From positions 62,001 through 126,000 of the forward strand of contig NZ_UXAU01000013.1 in the NCBI RefSeq assembly GCF_900609065.1: a DNA stretch of 64,000 nucleotides, read 5' to 3'. The position numbers and the translations under genes are program-made. Below the pieces are notes generated by a model. It was not told the DNA's origin, ran no database searches, and worked only from the letters and a program-made list of their open reading frames with translations. Origin of the DNA: Arthrobacter ulcerisalmonis. GTDB lineage: Bacteria; Actinomycetota; Actinomycetes; Actinomycetales; Micrococcaceae. Positions 25,660 to 34,103 of this stretch are shown here, in pieces (position 1 is the first letter of the stretch; every line of letters begins with the position of its first letter).

Positions 25660-27741
25660 ATGGCAACAGAGACAGTTGCAAAACCCCGCACCAGCGCGCG
25701 GGTTCACGTCCAGAAGTTCGGGACGTTCCTGTCAGGCATGATCATGCCCAACATTGGCGCGTTCATCGCGTGGGGCCTGATCACCGCCCTGTTCATCGAA
25801 AAGGGTTACATCCCTATTCCGGAACTGGGCGGCTTCGGCACCAACGCTGATGGCGATCCCAACGGGGGCATCGTTGGCCCCATGATCACCTATCTGTTGC
25901 CGCTGCTGATCGGTTACACCGGCGGCAAGATGGTCCACGACGTCCGCGGCGGCGTGGTGGGCGCCATCGGCACCATGGGTGTGATTGTTGGTGCCGGCAT
26001 CCCCATGTTCATCGGTGCCATGATCATGGGCCCTCTTGGTGGCTGGACCATGAAGAAGCTGGACACGCTGTGGGACGGCAAGATCCGCCCCGGCTTCGAG
26101 ATGTTGGTCAATAACTTCTCAGCTGGCATCTGGGGCGCCATCCTTGCGCTCATCGGCTTCTTCGCCGTGTCCCCGCTGGTGGCAGCGTTCACCGACGCCG
26201 CTGGCAAGGTGGTGGAGTTCCTGGTCAACAACGGCCTGTTGCCCCTGACCAGCATCTTCATCGAGCCCGCAAAGGTTCTCTTCCTCAACAACGCCATCAA
26301 CCACGGCGTGCTGACGCCCTTGGGCATCCAGCAGGCCCAGGTGGATGGCAAGTCCATCCTCTTCCTGCTTGAAGCCAACCCCGGCCCGGGCCTGGGCATC
26401 TTGCTGGCCTTCATGCTGTTTGGCCGCGGTGCAGCCAAGGCATCGGCTCCCGGCGCAGCCATCATCCACTTCTTCGGTGGCATCCACGAGATCTACTTCC
26501 CGTACGTCCTGATGAAGCCGGCCCTGATCCTCGCCGCGATCGCCGGCGGCATGACGGGCATTGCCACCCTCTCCCTGACAGGCGCAGGCTTCCGGGCTCC
26601 GGTGGCACCAGGATCCATCATCGCCGTCTACGCCCAGGCGGCCAGCGACAGCTACGTGGGCGTCACGCTCTCGGTCCTGCTGGCAACTGTGGTCTCCTTC
26701 CTGGTGGCCGCGCTGATCCTGCGCACCTCCAAGAACAAGGGCGAGGCTGACGGCGACCTCAGCGCCGCCACCTCCAAGATGGAGGAAATGAAGGGCAAGA
26801 AGAGCTCCATTTCCGGTCACTTGGGCGGTTCAGCGGGCGGCGGCGTGGCAGTTCTCGCCGGTCCGGTCCGGAACGTGGTCTTCGCGTGCGACGCCGGAAT
26901 GGGCTCGAGTGCCATGGGCGCCTCTGTGTTGCGGAACAAGATCAAGGCGGCCGGCTTCCCGGACGTGAAGGTCACCAATTCGGCCATTGCCAACCTTAAG
27001 GACACCTACGACATTGTGGTGACCCACCAGGACCTGACCGAACGCGCCATGCCGGCTACGGCCAGCGCACGGCACTTCTCCGTGGATAACTTCATGTCCA
27101 GCCCCAGCTACGACGAGATCGTGGAGCTGGTCCGGTCAAGCAATTCGGCCGACGGCGATGCCAACGACGGCGGCAGCCTCGCCGCCGGTGGTGCAGGCGC
27201 TGCCGGTGTAGGCTCTGCGAGTACGACGCCAGTCAGCGAACCGGCGGCGACCACCAGCCACGGTGCGCACGCGGCCGCGGCTCCGCTGGATGCCACACCC
27301 GCAGGAGCTGGCACCATCCTGGCTGCCGAGAGTGTGATCCTGACCGGAACGGCCACCACCCGGGACGCAGCGATCGACGAAGCGGGCAGGCTTTTGCTGG
27401 CTCGCGGCGCCGTGGACCAGGGCTACATCGATGCCATGCACGAGCGCGAAGAATCGGTGTCCACGTACATGGGCAGCCTCCTCGCCATCCCGCACGGCAC
27501 CAACGCCGCCAAGGACCACATCATCAAGTCCGCCGTCTCGGTGATCCGCTACCCGGAAGGCATCGACTGGAACGGCAAGCAGGTTAAGTTCGTGGTGGGC
27601 GTCGCCGGCGTGAACAACGAACACCTGCACATCCTGTCCTCGATCGCCAAGGTCTTCACCGACAAGGCGCAGGTGGCACAGCTTGAGGCTGCCGGCACGG
27701 TGGAGGAAGTCCTGGAACTCTTCGGAAAGGTCAATTCATAG
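25660..27741 (+). CDS. mtlA: PTS mannitol-specific EIICBA component
   Basis: The 693-residue fusion has all three domains. IIC (residues about 15-350) is membrane-spanning, with GTFLSGMIMPNIGAFIAWG and HFFGGIHEIYFPYVLM. IIB (about 405-490) has active Cys410 in VVFACDAGMGSSAMG. IIA (about 550-690) has active His612 in LLAIPHGTNAAK. A long Ala/Gly-rich linker joins IIB and IIA. It phosphorylates mannitol during uptake with phosphate from enzyme I and HPr. Mannitol specificity follows from close resemblance to MtlA and from the adjacent mannitol-1-phosphate dehydrogenase gene, which overlaps its stop. Confidence 0.94.
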   Translation: MATETVAKPRTSARVHVQKFGTFLSGMIMPNIGAFIAWGLITALFIEKGYIPIPELGGFGTNADGDPNGGIVGPMITYLLPLLIGYTGGKMVHDVRGGVVGAIGTMGVIVGAGIPMFIGAMIMGPLGGWTMKKLDTLWDGKIRPGFEMLVNNFSAGIWGAILALIGFFAVSPLVAAFTDAAGKVVEFLVNNGLLPLTSIFIEPAKVLFLNNAINHGVLTPLGIQQAQVDGKSILFLLEANPGPGLGILLAFMLFGRGAAKASAPGAAIIHFFGGIHEIYFPYVLMKPALILAAIAGGMTGIATLSLTGAGFRAPVAPGSIIAVYAQAASDSYVGVTLSVLLATVVSFLVAALILRTSKNKGEADGDLSAATSKMEEMKGKKSSISGHLGGSAGGGVAVLAGPVRNVVFACDAGMGSSAMGASVLRNKIKAAGFPDVKVTNSAIANLKDTYDIVVTHQDLTERAMPATASARHFSVDNFMSSPSYDEIVELVRSSNSADGDANDGGSLAAGGAGAAGVGSASTTPVSEPAATTSHGAHAAAAPLDATPAGAGTILAAESVILTGTATTRDAAIDEAGRLLLARGAVDQGYIDAMHEREESVSTYMGSLLAIPHGTNAAKDHIIKSAVSVIRYPEGIDWNGKQVKFVVGVAGVNNEHLHILSSIAKVFTDKAQVAQLEAAGTVEEVLELFGKVNS

Positions 27742-28904
27742 TGAAGGCAGTACATTTTGGCGCCGGGAACATCGGCCGCGGGTTCGTGGGGCTGCTGCTG
27801 CACGACGCCGGCTATGAGGTGGTGTTTGCTGACGTTGCCGACGCCTTGATCGACCAGCTATCGGCGGCAAGCAGCTACCAGGTTCACGCTGTGGGCGAGA
27901 ATCCGGCCGTGTACACGGTGGACAACTTCCGCGCCGTGAACTCCGGCAGCCAAGAGGCCGAGCTGATCGCGGAGATTGCCTCCGCGGACGTGGTGACAAC
28001 CGCCGTCGGGCCTTCCATCCTGAAGTTCGTGGCACCTGCCATCGCCAAGGGGCTCGCCGCGCGGTCCGCGGACCTGGCACCGTTGCAGTTGATGGCCTGC
28101 GAGAACGCCATCAACGCCACGGATATCCTGGCCGCAGAGGTTGCGGCCAGGCCCGAGGCCGCGGACGGTGCGCTGGCGGGGCGGGCGGTCTTCGCCAACA
28201 CCGCCGTGGACCGGATTGTCCCCAATCAGGCTCCCGGCCAGGGGCTCGATGTCACGGTGGAGACGTTCTACGAGTGGGTTATCGACACCACTGCCTTCGC
28301 GGGCAATGTGCCGACCATCCCGGGTGCCACCTTCGTGGCGGACCTGGCGCCGTACATCGAGCGGAAGCTCTTCACCGTCAACACGGGCCACGCCGCTGCA
28401 GCCTACTTTGGTGCTGCGGCAGGGGTGGAGAAGATTTCCGATGCCATGGCCGATCCGGATGTGGCGGAAGACGTCCGCGCGGTGCTGGCCGAGACCAAGC
28501 AGTTGCTGGTGTCGCGGCACGGGTTCGCCGCCGATGAGCAGGAGGCGTACGTCCAGAAGATCCTGGTCCGGTTCTCCAACCCGCACCTGCCGGACACGGT
28601 GAATCGGGTGGGGCGGGCGCCACTGCGCAAGCTCGGCCGGAACGAGCGGTTCGTGGGCCCAGCTGCGCAGCTTGCCGAGCAGGGCATTGTGCCCGAAGCG
28701 CTGCTGGGTGCCATGGCCGCGGCCTTGCGCTTCAGCGATCCGGCTGACGCCGAAGCCACGGAACTGGCGTCGATCCTCGCCTCGTCTACGGCGGAGGAAG
28801 CCACCACCAAGGTCACCGGGTTGGCGCCTGAGCACCCGTTGTTTGCTGCCATCTCCACGCTGGTAGCTGAGCGACAGACGGAAATGGCGGACGCTCCCGC
28901 CTGA
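27741..28904 (+). CDS. mtlD: Mannitol-1-phosphate 5-dehydrogenase
   Basis: The 387-residue product begins MKAVHFGAGNIGRGFVGLLL, the NAD-binding start of polyol dehydrogenases. It has NTAVDRIVP, the lysine-containing VETFYEWVIDTTAF region, ERKLFTVNTGHAAAAYFG with the catalytic Lys, and a helical C-terminus. It oxidises mannitol 1-phosphate to fructose 6-phosphate with NAD. The GTG start overlaps the mtlA stop TAG (TAGTG), giving translational coupling. A strong terminator follows 35 bases after the stop. Confidence 0.93.
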   Translation: MKAVHFGAGNIGRGFVGLLLHDAGYEVVFADVADALIDQLSAASSYQVHAVGENPAVYTVDNFRAVNSGSQEAELIAEIASADVVTTAVGPSILKFVAPAIAKGLAARSADLAPLQLMACENAINATDILAAEVAARPEAADGALAGRAVFANTAVDRIVPNQAPGQGLDVTVETFYEWVIDTTAFAGNVPTIPGATFVADLAPYIERKLFTVNTGHAAAAYFGAAAGVEKISDAMADPDVAEDVRAVLAETKQLLVSRHGFAADEQEAYVQKILVRFSNPHLPDTVNRVGRAPLRKLGRNERFVGPAAQLAEQGIVPEALLGAMAAALRFSDPADAEATELASILASSTAEEATTKVTGLAPEHPLFAAISTLVAERQTEMADAPA

Positions 28905-28938
28905 CCCCGCCCCGCGCGCGGCCTATATATCAGGAATC

Positions 28939-28972
28939 ACGACGTCGGCACCCGGTGGGGTGCCGACGTCGT
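28939..28972 (+). terminator. Rho-independent-type terminator of the mannitol operon
   Basis: ACGACGTCGGCACCC and GGGTGCCGACGTCGT form a perfect 15-bp stem with loop GGTG, followed by the T-rich TCCTTTGTTCT. It is the best-formed terminator in the window and lies between mtlD and the GNAT gene. Confidence 0.9.
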
Positions 28973-29014
28973 TCCTTTGTTCTGGACAACCTCGGCAGGG
29001 GTAGCGTGAAGGCC

Positions 29015-29524
29015 ATGGATGCGACTGCCCAGAACTTGATGTCCACCGAAACGCCTGCCGGTACGTTTGTGCTGCGCACTGCCGAAGTGCGGGATGTCCC
29101 GGCTATTTTGGGATTGCTGGCGGAAGATTCTTTGGCTGCAGGCCGGGAAGATACGGCCCAGCTGGAGCCCTATCTCGCAGCCTTTGCCGCCATCGACGCC
29201 GACCCAGCCCACCTGTTGGTGGTGGGGGAGATCTGCCAGCCCGAGGGGTCACCCCAGGTCGTGGCGACCTTCCAGTTGAGCATGCTGCCGGGATTGTCTC
29301 GGCGGGGCTCCTGGCGGGCGCAGATCGAAGCGGTGCGGGTGGCGGGCTCCATGCGCGGGAACGGGCTGGGGCGCCTGATGATCGAGTGGGCTCTTGCCGA
29401 ATCGCGGCGTCGAGGTGCTGCCATGGTTCAGCTGACCACCGACAAGTCCCGCACGGCTGCTCACCGGTTCTACGCCCGGCTGGGATTCGCGGCCAGCCAC
29501 GAGGGAATGAAGCTGACGCTGTAA
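29015..29524 (+). CDS. GNAT-family N-acetyltransferase
   Basis: The 169-residue protein has a GNAT fold. FVLRTAEVRDVPAILGLLAE is the first strand/helix, AQIEAVRVAGSMRGNGLGRLMIEWALAES carries the acetyl-CoA loop (R-G-x-G-x-G/L), and AHRFYARLGFAASHEGM is motif B. The substrate is unknown. GTG at 29006 (AGGGG upstream) and ATG at 29039 are alternative starts. Confidence 0.82.
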   Translation: MDATAQNLMSTETPAGTFVLRTAEVRDVPAILGLLAEDSLAAGREDTAQLEPYLAAFAAIDADPAHLLVVGEICQPEGSPQVVATFQLSMLPGLSRRGSWRAQIEAVRVAGSMRGNGLGRLMIEWALAESRRRGAAMVQLTTDKSRTAAHRFYARLGFAASHEGMKLTL

Positions 29525-29569
29525 GGCCGCTGGCCCCTCGGGCCCGGTTACAGCGACGCCGGCATCCCA

Positions 29570-29815
29570 TCACGGGGTTTGCCTGAACCTCTCACTCAGA
29601 GTATTGCGACGAATCAGGTAAACAGTAAATAGCACGACGGACAACACGGCAAGCGCAACCGCGCGCCAGCCGAAATCCTGCGCGTTGGTGACGTCTCCCT
29701 TGCTCTCAATTTCCTGGAACAGAACCGAAGTCAGCACTGCCGTTAGTAGCGCCAATGCTCCGCTGGCGATCGAGCCATAAATAAGTATTTTCAGCCCCTT
29801 GCGCTGTTGGCTCAT
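29570..29815 (-). CDS. Small two-span membrane protein, unknown function
   Basis: From ATG at 29815 (GGAG nine bases upstream) the product is 81 residues: a basic N-terminus (SQQRKGLK), a first membrane segment (ILIYGSIASGALALLTAVLT), an acidic loop with EIESKGD, and a second segment (WRAVALAVLSVVLFTVYLI) before a basic tail. No family is recognised. It is convergent with the GNAT gene and divergent from the MarR gene. ATG at 29830 is an alternative start. Confidence 0.6.
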   Translation of the reverse strand: MSQQRKGLKILIYGSIASGALALLTAVLTSVLFQEIESKGDVTNAQDFGWRAVALAVLSVVLFTVYLIRRNTLSERFRQTP

Positions 29816-29975
29816 GCTGCAAAACTCCATTCATCTCGGCTCAATATTGGTTCGCCGTTGTCCAGTTGCGTGGCAGTCGAACTGCTGGCGCAGCGTCGCC
29901 TTGCTTCCCAGGATAGGTCCGACTGGAGCCGCACCTCCCTAACCGCCTGCTTACGTCTCGCCCTCGATTTGACCA

Positions 29976-30004
29976 TTAGGTACCCTAACTATTAGGCTAC
30001 CTAA
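29976..30004. promoter_or_regulatory. Nested inverted repeats at the marR start
   Basis: Outer TTAGGTA and TACCTAA enclose CCTAA-CTA-TTAGG, so one 29-base element contains two centred palindromes and ends two bases before the marR ATG. It fits autorepression by the MarR protein. No ribosome-binding site is visible, so the transcript may be leaderless. Confidence 0.65.
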
Positions 30005-30006
30005 AT

Positions 30007-30450
30007 ATGAACACCCTCGTGCCCACCGACCCGCAACTTCTGGCCCTTGCCCAGGATTTCCGCGAAAACCTGCGCCAAAGCGTCTATATGGTGCGCCGGT
30101 TGGACGCTGACGGTGAGCTTAGCTCGGTCCAGGTCAGCCTGCTCAAAATGCTGCCCGACGGCGGTGTGCGCGTTGGTGAAATCGCCCGGAACCTCGGGGT
30201 TAAAGTCCCCAGTGCCACCGAGCAGATCATCAAGCTGGAGAAAGCCGGGCTGGCCAGCCGAAATCCCGACCCCCACGATTCGCGGGCCGTCCTGGTGGCG
30301 ATCACCGCCGCCGGTCTGGCCGCCGTCGACATGGCCAGCCAGGCACGAAACGAGGCGATCGCTGATATTTTGCGCACCTTCAGTGCGGCAGAACGGGCCG
30401 CGCTCGCCGCGGCGTTGCCCGTCATGGCCAAGATCAACGCCGCCGGCTGA
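30007..30450 (+). CDS. MarR-family transcriptional regulator
   Basis: The 147-residue protein shows the MarR winged helix. LSSVQVSLLKMLPDGGVRVGEIARNLGV contains helices 2-3, VPSATEQIIKLEKAGLASRN is the recognition helix and wing start, and DPHDSRAVLVAIT is the wing with the conserved Asp-x-R. It is followed after 71 bases by an MFS exporter gene in the same direction, a common drug-export pairing. The element at 29976-30004 probably binds this protein. Confidence 0.88.
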   Translation: MNTLVPTDPQLLALAQDFRENLRQSVYMVRRLDADGELSSVQVSLLKMLPDGGVRVGEIARNLGVKVPSATEQIIKLEKAGLASRNPDPHDSRAVLVAITAAGLAAVDMASQARNEAIADILRTFSAAERAALAAALPVMAKINAAG

Positions 30451-30521
30451 AGCCGGTTGAACAACCCTGCGCCGCCCATCCGTCCGGTGCAGCAACAAAA
30501 GTAGTACTAGGAGATGTACCC

Positions 30522-31760
30522 ATGAAAGGCACGCTCAACGGAGCGACGCCGGCAGTAACAGCGCCGGCAGAAGACGTCCTGCAAGCCGAGAAGGCCTCGT
30601 TCCTCAAACAGCCCAAGGCGGTCTGGGCCACCGCCATCGCGGCGGTCTTCGCGTTTATGGGCATCGGGCTTGTGGATCCGATCCTGCCAGCGATCGCCAA
30701 GAACCTGGACGCCACCCCCAGTGAGGTCTCGCTCCTTTTCACCAGCTACTTCCTGGTCACGGCGGTGGCCATGTTGGTCACCGGCTGGGTGTCATCCCGG
30801 ATTGGCGGGAAGAAAACCCTCCTGATCGGACTAGGCATCATTGTGGTCTTCGCCTCGCTCAGCGGCACGGCCACCAGTGTTGACGAACTCGTGGGCTTCC
30901 GGGCCGGTTGGGGACTGGGTAACGCCCTGTTCGTGGCAACGGCGCTAGCAGTCATCGTGGGAGTTGCTACCGGCGGGGCCGGAACTGCCATCATCTTGTA
31001 CGAGGCTGCCCTGGGCCTCGGCATCTCCCTCGGCCCACTCCTTGGTGCACTCCTGGGTGGCTGGCAGTGGCGCGCCCCGTTCTTCGGCACCGGCGTGCTG
31101 ATGGCAGTAGCCTTCATCGCCCTCCTGGCGCTGCTACCCAAGACGCCCAAACCGGCAGCGAAGACGCGTCTTCGTGATCCGATTCTGGCGCTCGGCCACA
31201 AGGGCCTGCGCACCACAGCTGCCAGCGGGCTGTTCTACAACTACGGCTTCTTCACCATCCTCGCGTTCACGCCGTTCATCTTGGGCATGGACGCCTACGG
31301 AATCGGTTCCGTGTTCTTCGGCTGGGGCGTTGCAGTAGCGGTGTTCAGCGTCTTCGTTGCCCCCGTCCTGCAAAACCGGTTCGGTGCGGTCAAGGTCCTC
31401 ACCGGAACCCTCACGCTGCTCCTCCTGGACCTGGTGGGAATCGGCCTGGCGGCTGGCACCTCGGTGAGTACCGTCGTCGTCCTGGTCATCGTGGCCGGTG
31501 CGCTCCTGGGCGTCAACAACACCGTCTACACGGAACTGGCCATGGGCGTCTCGGACTCACCGCGGCCGGTGGCGTCGGCAGGCTACAACTTCGTCCGCTG
31601 GATGGGCGGGGCCTTAGCGCCCTTCCTTGCCGCCCAGCTCGGCGAGCACTTCGGTCCGCAGGTACCGTTCTTCGCGGCCGCAGTGGCCATGGCCGTCGCC
31701 ATCGCCGTGGCATTCAGCGGCCGCAAGTACCTCACCAGCCACGAGCCGCACCTGGTCTGA
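30522..31760 (+). CDS. MFS transporter (drug/metabolite exporter type)
   Basis: The 412-residue protein has about 12 membrane segments. Loop 2-3 carries VTGWVSSRIGGKKTLLIGLG, the MFS motif A region; residues 60-70 read FMGIGLVDPILPAIAKNLDA as in DHA1 exporters. AGGAGATGTACCC precedes the ATG. It is likely co-transcribed with the MarR gene and under its control. The substrate is unknown. Confidence 0.87.
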   Translation: MKGTLNGATPAVTAPAEDVLQAEKASFLKQPKAVWATAIAAVFAFMGIGLVDPILPAIAKNLDATPSEVSLLFTSYFLVTAVAMLVTGWVSSRIGGKKTLLIGLGIIVVFASLSGTATSVDELVGFRAGWGLGNALFVATALAVIVGVATGGAGTAIILYEAALGLGISLGPLLGALLGGWQWRAPFFGTGVLMAVAFIALLALLPKTPKPAAKTRLRDPILALGHKGLRTTAASGLFYNYGFFTILAFTPFILGMDAYGIGSVFFGWGVAVAVFSVFVAPVLQNRFGAVKVLTGTLTLLLLDLVGIGLAAGTSVSTVVVLVIVAGALLGVNNTVYTELAMGVSDSPRPVASAGYNFVRWMGGALAPFLAAQLGEHFGPQVPFFAAAVAMAVAIAVAFSGRKYLTSHEPHLV

Positions 31761-31766
31761 GTACGG

Positions 31767-33407
31767 CTAGCGCCCGCTTGGGGTCGTTGCGGGGTTCGAC
31801 AGCAGAACCAGCAGCACCGCAGCACCGCTCACCACCGCCTGTGCCAGCAGCAACACGGGCAAGGCCTGGCCCAGGTACAGGGCCAGGCCGGTCGGCAGCA
31901 GCGAGAGGACAGTGGCGTCGAGACCGCGCATCAAGGAGGCCAGCTGGGTCCGGGGAACCGGGCCCATCGGTGTATCCACCGGCGGCAGGGTCCAGTCCGC
32001 AGCCGGACGGGTGGCGCCCCGCAGAGTGCCTGCGCCCATCCCCACTCCGGCTAGGGCGCCAAGCACCGGCAGCAGCGGCCCGCCAGCGCCCAGCAGGGCC
32101 AGCACACTTGTCAGCGCTGCCATCCACAACGCCAGTGCCGCCGCGGGCATCAGCATCCTGCTGGCACGGACCCGGGCGGGAGACAACGGCAGCAGGGCGT
32201 CCAGCTCCGGCAGCAGCGCAGTTCGGCGGGCCACCGTACCCATCCCGCTGGCCACCGCACACCCGGCAACCAGCACAAAAGCCAGCTGCAGAGGGGCGGG
32301 GAGGCCCGCGTCGGAAATTGCCAGGGCCACGCAGGCCGCCAGCCACACCAGAGGCACTGTCGCGGCCGGCTGCAGCCGAAGGAACGCTGCCACATCAGCC
32401 CGCAACAGGGCTCCCCACGGGGTTCTGGCTGGCCTCCAGTACAACCCAGCGGCACGCCTGGCCGCCAGCGGGCGGGGTTCGCCGGCCATGGCCCGGAGGA
32501 GCTCGTTCGCATCGAGGAAAAACACCGACGCTCCGGCATGGCCGGACACGGCGCCGCCACGGATCAGTTCTGCGCTGCTGATGGTTCCGGCGCGGCGGAG
32601 TGCAACCCGCAGAATCAGGGCAGCGGCCAGCGCGGCCAGTGCCAGGACAGCAACCCCCGGCTCCCAGCCGAATCCCGGAAGCCGGGGCAGCAGGGCCACC
32701 GGAACCAGGATTAATCGGACATGAACCATTGGGTCCCGTTTTGGTTGGGCCAGTGCCGGTCGGTCCAAGTAGCGGCGACCGGCAGGAGCCCCAAGGGTCG
32801 GCCGGTGCTGGAGAAGTGCAGCCATCCCCAGAACCACCAGGCTGGCAGCCCCGAAGGTACCCGCGGCCAAGGCGTGCGCGATGCCTGTCAGGTCAAGCCC
32901 GGTGAGCAGGCTGAAGGGGAGGTACCCCAGGGCGCTCCCCAGCCCCACCCCAACCGTCCGCCGGCGAAAAGTGGGAAGCACCATCGGGCCCCGATCCACA
33001 GGCAACGGCAGCCACCAGGATCCTTGCGCGCCGGTGACGGCGATGGGTCCGAGCCTGCGCGCCACCGTGAGGATGCCGAGGAGGGCCGCGTACGTCATCA
33101 GGAACCACAGCACGGTTGACGGCAGTTCCAACGGACTCCTGGGGACCAGTCCGCCCGCTCCAGGGACGCGCCCGTCGATTTCCCCGCGAAGGGCGAAAAC
33201 AAGAGACACGGCCATCGCTGCGGCGCAGCCCAGGGCCAAAATGGAGGTGTAGATGTCAGCAAACGCGTCCCCCAGGGAAGTCAGGGAACGGTTATAGGTG
33301 CGTGATTGTGCCCTGGTAAATGCCACCACGTCCTGCGCCAGGGCGGACTCCGCCCCAGCAGCCACCTGCTGCCCCGGATCAGATGCCCGCAATGAAGGCA
33401 GCCCCAT
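31767..33407 (-). CDS. Large polytopic membrane protein, ABC-exporter permease-like (DUF6297-like)
   Basis: The 546-residue protein has about 10-12 hydrophobic segments and an Ala/Leu/Gly/Pro-rich composition. Its first 29 bases overlap the end of the ABC ATPase gene, so the two are co-translated. Together they look like an ABC-2-type exporter with a divergent permease. Similar actinobacterial proteins are grouped as DUF6297; this assignment is from memory of family shape and should be treated as tentative. The N-terminal 60 residues, with SLTSLGDAFADIYTSILALG, are cytoplasmic before the first span. The substrate is unknown. The stop lies six bases beyond the convergent MFS stop. Confidence 0.65.
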   Translation of the reverse strand: MGLPSLRASDPGQQVAAGAESALAQDVVAFTRAQSRTYNRSLTSLGDAFADIYTSILALGCAAAMAVSLVFALRGEIDGRVPGAGGLVPRSPLELPSTVLWFLMTYAALLGILTVARRLGPIAVTGAQGSWWLPLPVDRGPMVLPTFRRRTVGVGLGSALGYLPFSLLTGLDLTGIAHALAAGTFGAASLVVLGMAALLQHRPTLGAPAGRRYLDRPALAQPKRDPMVHVRLILVPVALLPRLPGFGWEPGVAVLALAALAAALILRVALRRAGTISSAELIRGGAVSGHAGASVFFLDANELLRAMAGEPRPLAARRAAGLYWRPARTPWGALLRADVAAFLRLQPAATVPLVWLAACVALAISDAGLPAPLQLAFVLVAGCAVASGMGTVARRTALLPELDALLPLSPARVRASRMLMPAAALALWMAALTSVLALLGAGGPLLPVLGALAGVGMGAGTLRGATRPAADWTLPPVDTPMGPVPRTQLASLMRGLDATVLSLLPTGLALYLGQALPVLLLAQAVVSGAAVLLVLLSNPATTPSGR

Positions 33408-34065
33408 CTTCCGCGGGAACGGTCAGAACATCTTCCTTGATCACCAGGCATGAGGAGGCGGTTCGGACAAGGAGCCCGGGGTCGTGCGTCACCAGCAGGG
33501 TCGCGCCGCCGGCCGCAGCATGCCCCTTGATCCGGCCAGCCAGAGCGTCCCGCATCACGGGATCCAACCGCTGCTCCGGTTCGTCAAGAATCAGCAGCGA
33601 GGAGGGCCTGATGAACCCGGCCGCCAGGAGCAGTCGGCGCCGTTGACCTGATGACAGCGCGTCCGGGACTGCTGCGGCCCGGTCTTCCAACCCGAAAAAC
33701 GCCAACTCCTCGGTTACGCGCAATTCCGGGTCGGCCAAGGAATGGCCGCGTGCCACCAGCAGCAGGTGTTCGGCGACGCTGAGGGACGGGAAGAAGAGGT
33801 CGTCGTCAAAGACAGCCGCCACCTGCCGGCGGAAGTTCACGGCGTCACGGTCCACCAGCAGGCCGTGGATTCGGACGTCACCGGACAACGGCGGCTGCCG
33901 TCCTGCGAGAGTCTGGGCCACGGTGGATTTCCCCGCCCCGTTGATTCCCACGACGCCCAGGACCTCGCCGGCCCTGACGGTGAGTGTCAGTTCACCGCAG
34001 ACTGGGGAACCGCCGTAGCCCACCACCAGCTTGCCGGCCTCAAGGACCGCCTGTGCATCAGTCAT
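33379..34065 (-). CDS. ABC transporter ATP-binding protein
   Basis: The 228-residue ATPase has Walker A GINGAGKSTVAQTLAG, a signature ALSSGQRRRLLLA, Walker B LLILDEPEQRLDP and switch His in LLVTHDPG. The family-typical Q-loop position is FDDDLFFPSLSVAEH. It energises transport by the membrane protein encoded just downstream, with which it overlaps. The Walker B Glu is followed by QRLD rather than the common SGLD, a mild oddity. ATG at 34065 is the natural start. No substrate-binding protein is nearby, favouring export. Confidence 0.88.
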   Translation of the reverse strand: MTDAQAVLEAGKLVVGYGGSPVCGELTLTVRAGEVLGVVGINGAGKSTVAQTLAGRQPPLSGDVRIHGLLVDRDAVNFRRQVAAVFDDDLFFPSLSVAEHLLLVARGHSLADPELRVTEELAFFGLEDRAAAVPDALSSGQRRRLLLAAGFIRPSSLLILDEPEQRLDPVMRDALAGRIKGHAAAGGATLLVTHDPGLLVRTASSCLVIKEDVLTVPAEDGAAFIAGI

Positions 34066-34103
34066 TCCCCCAACCTATCTGCAGGAGAACGGCTGGACGG
34101 GGC

